Part shown: piece by piece, positions 31,501-35,609 of the stretch | Position numbering within the stretch: position 1 is the stretch's first letter | Layout of the letters: each line of letters opens with the position of its first letter | Virus record (IMG/VR): IMGVR_UViG_3300030060_005860 | Coordinates: 1-35,609 of that record | Reading direction: 5' to 3' (one strand) | Source: a virus | DNA: 35,609 nucleotides | Notes under the pieces: generated by a model | What the model saw: only the letters and a program-made list of their open reading frames with translations | Database searches by the model: none | Told to the model about the DNA's origin: nothing | Position numbers and translations under genes: made by a program

Positions 31501-34500
31501 TGAGTATTATCTTGAAAATTCACCAATCATAAAAGATGGTGTACCAGATACAAATGTAATTGTATTTACAATGGTTGATGAAACAGATGCAACCACAAAC
31601 TCGGTTACTGGTGGACCAGGTAATGGTTATCACTATAGAAATAACGACTCAAGTTATTCATCACAGGCTACAGACCTAACAGGTACATCTGCAGATTTTA
31701 CAAATCATTTAACGAGTCACTATAAAGCAGATTACGGACTATTTATCGGTAAGGCGCATCCATTATATACTTGCTTTGCAGGTTATGTATATGCTCTTCC
31801 TAGTTCTTTATCAACAACACACCCAGTAAGACAACACTTTGCATTACATATTTATGCGGCAATAGAAACTGGTATTGTAGATTCAGATGATTTTATATCT
31901 GAAACACCTACAGGTGGTAATCTTAGCGCAATAACGGGTAGTAATCCTTATGCTGGCGTAAACTCTGTAGGAACTAATTCACCATGGTATCAAGGTGGAA
32001 TATACGGGTTAAAGAGTCAATCCATAAAAGAAAAACATGACTTTGTTGGAGGTATAAGTGGATGGTATTCTGAAAGTTTAGTTTATCCTGTATCACTAGT
32101 AGAAGCAAACAAGTCGGGTTCATGGCTAAGAGGTCAAGCAAGCTTCAGTGCAGATTTATTTGAGTTTATCAATGGTGATTCTATAGGAGTTAAAGTTGAT
32201 GGTACAACAATCTGTGTAAATGAAGCCAATGAATTATTTGCAAGACATACTGGTTCTTATACAGGTTCATTTACAGGAGATATAGTTACCACTAATATAA
32301 ACATAAATAATGGTGGTGTAAACACTTATATAATTGGTGATACTTTCGTCATAAATAGTACAACTACTAATATTTTTGGTGGTGATACTTTCATAAATAA
32401 TCTAAGCATAAATAAGTTCGATATAACAAATATTACTAATATAGATAATAGTACAACTTCTGTTAGAAATGAATATAATAACTTTGTTGTATATAATAAC
32501 ACGACGAATGAAGTAGCAGAACTTAAATTAGGTTGTGCACTTGATTTTATGGATAGTGAAAACTGTTGTTGTCACCTTCATGCAGATACCAACATCTATA
32601 TTTTTATTGATAACACTAGTTTAATTTTTAGTGGTTCTGCACCAGATAGTCCTGCAATATTGACAAGATATGTTATTCCTAAATTTGAAAAAGATATGCG
32701 AGAAAGATACTCGTATTGGAAAGGAAATATTTATGTAGGAGCTGGAGATACTGGCGGTGTATTTAATGTTAGAGAAAGATGGTTATCTTGGATGTCATGG
32801 CCAGCTGTTGGTAATCAAAACGAACTATCTGCAGGATCTGGTATCACAGGAAGCTTAGTTTCAGTTAGATGGGATGCATCCGGATCCGGTACAGATTTTG
32901 CAGCAGGAACTTATGCTAATTCTGATGATTATCATGCGTATGGATATAGTTCATCTGCATATTATCTAGAAAATTCACCTATTAGTTCATCTGGAGAAAG
33001 TGATAAAAATGTTATTGTATTTACTCTTGTTGATGAAACACATCAGAGTTATCATAATAATTCTCAACAAACACAAGGACCACAAGGTGTAGCCGCAGAT
33101 TGGGCAAACGAACCTCAAGACGACTACAAGCGTGATTATGGATTATTTATAGGAGAAGCTCATCCTAAATACTCTTGTTTTTCTGGATATGTATATGCTT
33201 TACCATCCGGCCAAAACATAGCACATCCTGTAAGGCAACAATTTGCTTTACATATTTATGGTGCGATAGAAACATCTGCAGTTGATTCAGCAGACTTTAT
33301 AGGATTTACTGCAACTGGAGGTAATCTTAGTGCAATAACTGGTTCGAATCCTTATGCTCATGCATCTAACTCAGTTGGTACTTTGTCTCCACACTATCAA
33401 GGTGGAATATATGGACTAAAGAGTCAGTCTATAAAGGAAAAGCACGACTTTGCTCAAGGTGCACAAACATGGCATGCAACAAATGGAAATGTACATCCTC
33501 ACCAAGAATTAAACTCAACATCATCATGGGAATCAGGTCAACAGGCGTTTTCAAGTGACCTATTTGACTTTATAGATGGTGATTCTATAGGAGTTAGAGT
33601 AGATGCAAAAACTATATGTGTAAATGAAGCCAATGAATTATTTGCAGAAACAGGATCTATGGTTGTTTCTCAGTCTATTTCATCTATAACTGCTTCTTTT
33701 GCACTAACAGCATCTCACGCAGTATCAGCTTCTCACGAAATAACATTTGAACTTTCATCTTCTAATGCACAAACTGCTTCTCTTGCATTAAGTGGAACAG
33801 GTTCTTTTACAGGTAGTTTTACAGGAATAAGTAATACTACAGGCTCATTTACCGGTTCAGGACACATAACATCAGCATCCTTTGCCGTAACTGCTTCACA
33901 TGTAATAGGAGGTGGTAGTGGTGATGGAGATAATTTAGGTAATCATACTGCAACGCAAGATATAAACCTAGATGGAAATGATATTATTGGAATAGATAAT
34001 TTAATAGTATCTGGAAATATAACTGCTTCTGGTACTGTAAGTTCTTCTGGAGGTTTTATTGGAGATTTAACCGGTACGGCAAGTTATGGAGCAGATAATG
34101 ACTGGTACAAACAAGGAGTTTCAAATGCTCTTACAGACCCACAAATAACCGATCAGATATATCATAATGGTCTAGTCGGTATAGGAGATTTTTCTAGTGA
34201 TTCAGTAACTCATCAATTACAAGTTGAAGGAAAGACTAGAATAGGTAATTCAACCGACGATAGGCATGAATTTACAGGTTCAATACACTTATCACACTCT
34301 GCAATGTCTATATTTACTGGTAGTGGTAAGCTTGCGTTTGGTTTACAAAATACAAATGCACAATTTACTCAGGCAAATACTAGACTGGTACAATTCTATA
34401 GTGGAAGTGATAGAGCAGTATTCTTAAATGTTACCAACTGGGAAACAGCTTCAGCATTTACAGCCGCAGGTGGAAGTCCTGGTGACGCATCACCTTCTAC

Positions 34501-35609
34501 AAACGGCCCAAGAACAGGAATTTCTGTTAATGGAGTAAATTCAAGGGCAAACTATGGATTAGGCGGAACAAGAGGAACAGCAGGAGGAAATATATCCTTC
34601 CATCCAGATACCTATGAAGGTAATACAAATGGTAATGACTTAGGTGATGGAGGTGACGTAGATTCTTTAGGTAGAAGATTATTACAAGAAGTTTTACATA
34701 TTTCTACCGGAGGTAATCCTCAACCTAGTATAAATATACATGCAAGAGGTGATAGAGGCCAGCAGATACGATTCTTTGTTGGAAATGACGACGCAAGAAA
34801 TACTGGTGGACCAACTGTAGAAACTCAAAGAATGACCATAATCAATGAAGGTCTTATTGGTATTGGTACTCATGACCCTCAGCGTAGACTTCATATTTCT
34901 GAAAGTGGAAATACATATAATGGTCAAAAAGTACCTCTTAGAGTAAATAACTTTACAGAAGGACCTGCACAAAATGTTCTTGTATGGGACGAAAATACAG
35001 GTGATGTCTATAAAAAGCCACTATCAGAGTTACCGTCTGGAGATGCTGGTATAAATACATTTATTATTGGTGATACTTTTGTTATAGGACCACATAACAC
35101 ATTTATTAACAATGTTTCTATATTCTCAGATTCTACATTTATTACTAATTTAACTGCAAGCAATGGTCAATTTACAGGTTCATTCACAGGTTCATTTACT
35201 GGAGATGGTAGTGGACTAACAGGAGTTACTGGTGAATGGGACGGAACACTTAATGGTGATGCACAAATAACTGGTTCACTAGTTTTAACTTCAAACTTTA
35301 CAGCATCAAGTAACGTAAGTGTTAGTGGAGATATTGAGGTAAGAAATATAACGGCATCAGGACAAGTTAGTGCAAGTGGTGGTTTTGTTGGAGATTTAAC
35401 TGGAACGGCAAGTTATGGTGCAGACAATGACTGGTACAAAAGAGGAGCATCTGATGCACTTACAGATCCTACGATAACTGATGAAATATATCACAATGGA
35501 AACGTAGGTATAGGAGACTTTTCTTCAGATACCGTTACTCATAAACTACAAGTTGAAGGAAAAACAAGAATAGGTAATTCCACAGACGATAGGCATGAAT
35601 TTACTGGTT
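28583..35609 (+). CDS. Giant virion adhesin/fibre protein with duplicated vWA-like domain (3' end outside window)
   Basis: The frame is open from GTG 28583 to the window end, giving at least 2342 residues. An in-frame TAG at 28574-28576 bounds it, GGAG at 28568-28571 is the ribosome site, and no ATG competes. Residues 1-210 are a beta-rich phage module (VEVLDADGDLVPVRLLDN; VFNIRWAKRVYINRD). Residues 210-770 are further sandwiches. Two vWA-like repeats follow (about 797-1220 and 1299-1688), each with LGCALDFMD, NCCCHLHADTNIYIFIDNTS, a helix FEKDMRER, and a strand VIVFT.VDET. Residues from about 1695 are shaft repeats (ITASFALTASHAVSASHE, GSFTGSFTG), with a second duplicated module (VGIGDFSSD...LQVEGKTRIGNSTDD). 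I infer a long fibre or large tail adhesin. The end and any head domain or chaperone lie beyond the window. Confidence 0.88.
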   Translation, partial: MATIQRTFKDPTLQNPLKYLGYDSIPVEIEDSGISEDYFNVQGIGQELHAGKNLFYIKPDPETLVENAEIGVEVLDADGDLVPVRLLDNRRSDGSIGLIIEVDETRPKGYGQVTIVSVAKGRVLNARIAPVRNPGVFNIRWAKRVYINRDANNTSEITYITPPKIEVSELKLPYYEHYFNTKLTSSLSSALTSANPVIQNEITCSIYQLSSSYNTNAKISYDKRGEQIYLELTGSDFGGFVSDMENGTIFFDAKDIVGIDPEATALNTLVEDGDGFDDINSEGSYFTSILQVLSPSRVLASSPHTTFQGSGQSLHEVMHQNFEHSDFTLTWAMPPYSHSRYPHPDPPESESMFKTSYAGVVIDDLDPYSGEVHRIKTYIRAESRPDDYHLCSDLPVEAQEMLVVSMSPHYNKNRFKNIPCGRFDRLNSSVDTSDVRYFGNYWYTTAVGLEAPTLSIVSESLATPTVEQPPNTVLDFIPMRPSLRVGSLGEVSPLDDNVGRNPSVQPLKVVELRSNVSASFKQDKVYVLEVSAFVKSREITTLEDNHLGVAHGIGTFKIGAPQNSSGGQAPGFQVQPPLYGGIVSGQGVNSQNVFTIPDGPVLTAPRLDIFGFGDAFQDDTNRIGLGKLIGEINDVNQPQGRVVDIKKVEGYSGVDHVLEVNFRFPFKADANAIGEFRFEIERGLWYFQEISVKPYERAGVSTHNYNYLVPLPRGLSHPDKRDVFDFMFEFYNIEGHMCAEKVYIDNVCMDNEWTIAPTSIVVENIDNVENNIEINGPLVVNNLTNITSSTSNIDITNNFGDILVYNTGSGEIGHVQLGCALDFMDKDNCCCHLHADTNIYIFIDNTSMKVTQQNPDGLSAAQYTPGLITRWVITKFEKDMRERYPYWKGNIFVGQGSGGPGQGTLPAERWLSMMSWPAVGNQRIDNDGIGQGITGSMASVTWGEFPYGTTANDESIGAYVNSDEFEAYGYRTNEYYLENSPIIKDGVPDTNVIVFTMVDETDATTNSVTGGPGNGYHYRNNDSSYSSQATDLTGTSADFTNHLTSHYKADYGLFIGKAHPLYTCFAGYVYALPSSLSTTHPVRQHFALHIYAAIETGIVDSDDFISETPTGGNLSAITGSNPYAGVNSVGTNSPWYQGGIYGLKSQSIKEKHDFVGGISGWYSESLVYPVSLVEANKSGSWLRGQASFSADLFEFINGDSIGVKVDGTTICVNEANELFARHTGSYTGSFTGDIVTTNININNGGVNTYIIGDTFVINSTTTNIFGGDTFINNLSINKFDITNITNIDNSTTSVRNEYNNFVVYNNTTNEVAELKLGCALDFMDSENCCCHLHADTNIYIFIDNTSLIFSGSAPDSPAILTRYVIPKFEKDMRERYSYWKGNIYVGAGDTGGVFNVRERWLSWMSWPAVGNQNELSAGSGITGSLVSVRWDASGSGTDFAAGTYANSDDYHAYGYSSSAYYLENSPISSSGESDKNVIVFTLVDETHQSYHNNSQQTQGPQGVAADWANEPQDDYKRDYGLFIGEAHPKYSCFSGYVYALPSGQNIAHPVRQQFALHIYGAIETSAVDSADFIGFTATGGNLSAITGSNPYAHASNSVGTLSPHYQGGIYGLKSQSIKEKHDFAQGAQTWHATNGNVHPHQELNSTSSWESGQQAFSSDLFDFIDGDSIGVRVDAKTICVNEANELFAETGSMVVSQSISSITASFALTASHAVSASHEITFELSSSNAQTASLALSGTGSFTGSFTGISNTTGSFTGSGHITSASFAVTASHVIGGGSGDGDNLGNHTATQDINLDGNDIIGIDNLIVSGNITASGTVSSSGGFIGDLTGTASYGADNDWYKQGVSNALTDPQITDQIYHNGLVGIGDFSSDSVTHQLQVEGKTRIGNSTDDRHEFTGSIHLSHSAMSIFTGSGKLAFGLQNTNAQFTQANTRLVQFYSGSDRAVFLNVTNWETASAFTAAGGSPGDASPSTNGPRTGISVNGVNSRANYGLGGTRGTAGGNISFHPDTYEGNTNGNDLGDGGDVDSLGRRLLQEVLHISTGGNPQPSINIHARGDRGQQIRFFVGNDDARNTGGPTVETQRMTIINEGLIGIGTHDPQRRLHISESGNTYNGQKVPLRVNNFTEGPAQNVLVWDENTGDVYKKPLSELPSGDAGINTFIIGDTFVIGPHNTFINNVSIFSDSTFITNLTASNGQFTGSFTGSFTGDGSGLTGVTGEWDGTLNGDAQITGSLVLTSNFTASSNVSVSGDIEVRNITASGQVSASGGFVGDLTGTASYGADNDWYKRGASDALTDPTITDEIYHNGNVGIGDFSSDTVTHKLQVEGKTRIGNSTDDRHEFTG
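30971..32242 (+). repeat. vWA-like domain, repeat 1 (coding)
   Basis: This copy starts at NNFGDILVYN and ends at NEANELFA. Landmarks are the Cys triplet at residues 829-831, the strand with Asp844 (IFIDNTSM), and Asp999-Glu1000 in VIVFTMVDET. Between them are SWPAVGN, GGNLSAITGSNPYA, YQGGIYGLKSQSIKEKHDF and FINGDSIGV, all of which recur in repeat 2. The protein is clearly similar while synonymous sites differ widely, so the duplication is old. Confidence 0.88.
32477..33646 (+). repeat. vWA-like domain, repeat 2 (coding)
   Basis: This second copy of the preceding domain is slightly shorter, opens with NNFVVYNN and closes with the same NEANELFA. Corresponding residues are the Cys triplet in NCCCHLHAD, Asp1343 (IFIDNTSL) and Asp1484-Glu1485 (VFTLVDET). 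The two copies are separated by an Asn/Thr/Ile-rich linker containing IIGDTFVI. Confidence 0.88.
34049..34280 (+). repeat. Fibre module repeat, copy 1 (coding)
   Basis: The copy encodes GGFIGDLTGTASYGADNDWY, a Q/A/L/T segment, IYHNG.VGIGDFSSD, then LQVEGKTRIGNSTDDRHEFT. Copy 2 begins 1329 bases downstream, in frame. The two are more alike in DNA than the vWA-like pair, suggesting a later duplication or recombinational homogenisation. Confidence 0.85.
35378..35609 (+). repeat. Fibre module repeat, copy 2 (coding, cut by window end)
   Basis: It encodes the same module as the copy at 34049, with substitutions such as I to V in GGFVGDL and Q to R after DNDWYK. It is cut by the window end at HEFTG. 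More copies may follow outside the window. Confidence 0.82.

Noticed and set aside
34694-34972. Minus-strand 92-codon frame near the window end
   Set aside because: It opposes the fibre module region of the giant ORF and shows no independent start signal or domain.
1-35609. tRNA genes, insertion sequences, diversity-generating retroelement
   Set aside because: Intergenic gaps are too short for unnoticed tRNAs. No transposase, inverted terminal repeats or reverse transcriptase were seen, and no template/variable repeat pair was found by eye.

Overview
The window is a compact, AT-rich segment of a tailed double-stranded DNA phage genome. Every supported gene is on the plus strand. Gaps between genes are all shorter than about 115 bases, and many neighbours overlap by 1-10 bases. 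A gp25-type baseplate wedge protein, a gp6 (Baseplate_J) wedge protein, a gp5/VgrG-like spike and a gp55-like late sigma factor together point to a contractile-tailed myovirus distantly related to the T4 superfamily. Adhesin-type repeats (ITASG/ISASG, FTGSFTG) resemble those of uncultured marine phages. A phage gene for a secreted outer-membrane beta-barrel protein implies a Gram-negative host. The host phylum is not settled: a signal peptide ending in QA|Q would suit Bacteroidota, but many genes have clear Shine-Dalgarno sequences, which that phylum uses little.

Layout. (1) Bases 1-3977 hold a packed run of small genes: a truncated membrane/coiled-coil protein, a Cys-cluster protein, a 78-residue protein, an apparently active ClpP-like protease, an HD-domain hydrolase, a one-helix membrane protein and the late sigma factor. 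(2) Bases 4081-4831 form a self-contained cassette: an outer-membrane barrel, a two-helix membrane protein and a strong intrinsic terminator. (3) Bases 4881-17583 are the baseplate block: a small protein, the spike, two unknown proteins, gp25, gp6, and three structural proteins, one with an Ig-like domain and one of 1795 residues combining a tail-protein-I-like segment with a LamG-like domain. (4) Bases 17652-24006 are fibre and adhesin genes, including paralogous C-termini and shared shaft modules. (5) Bases 24027-28518 are DNA-metabolism genes: a T7 endonuclease I-like resolvase, a primase with zinc finger and TOPRIM, and a single-chain Mre11-Rad50 (gp47-gp46) fusion. (6) From 28583 to the window end runs an unfinished giant adhesin ORF of at least 2342 codons, with a duplicated vWA-like domain and a second, fibre-type duplication.

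A near-palindromic box, roughly ATATTTATATATGG, stands upstream of five late/structural gene groups (4840, 6915, 17607, 21404, 28531) and is the best candidate for the late promoter read by the phage's own gp55-like factor. The most interesting items are the duplicated vWA-like domain in the giant adhesin, the one-polypeptide Mre11-Rad50 fusion, the outer-membrane barrel cassette, and the pairing of this late box with an AT-hook-bearing gp55. No tRNA, CRISPR array, insertion sequence or reverse transcriptase was seen.
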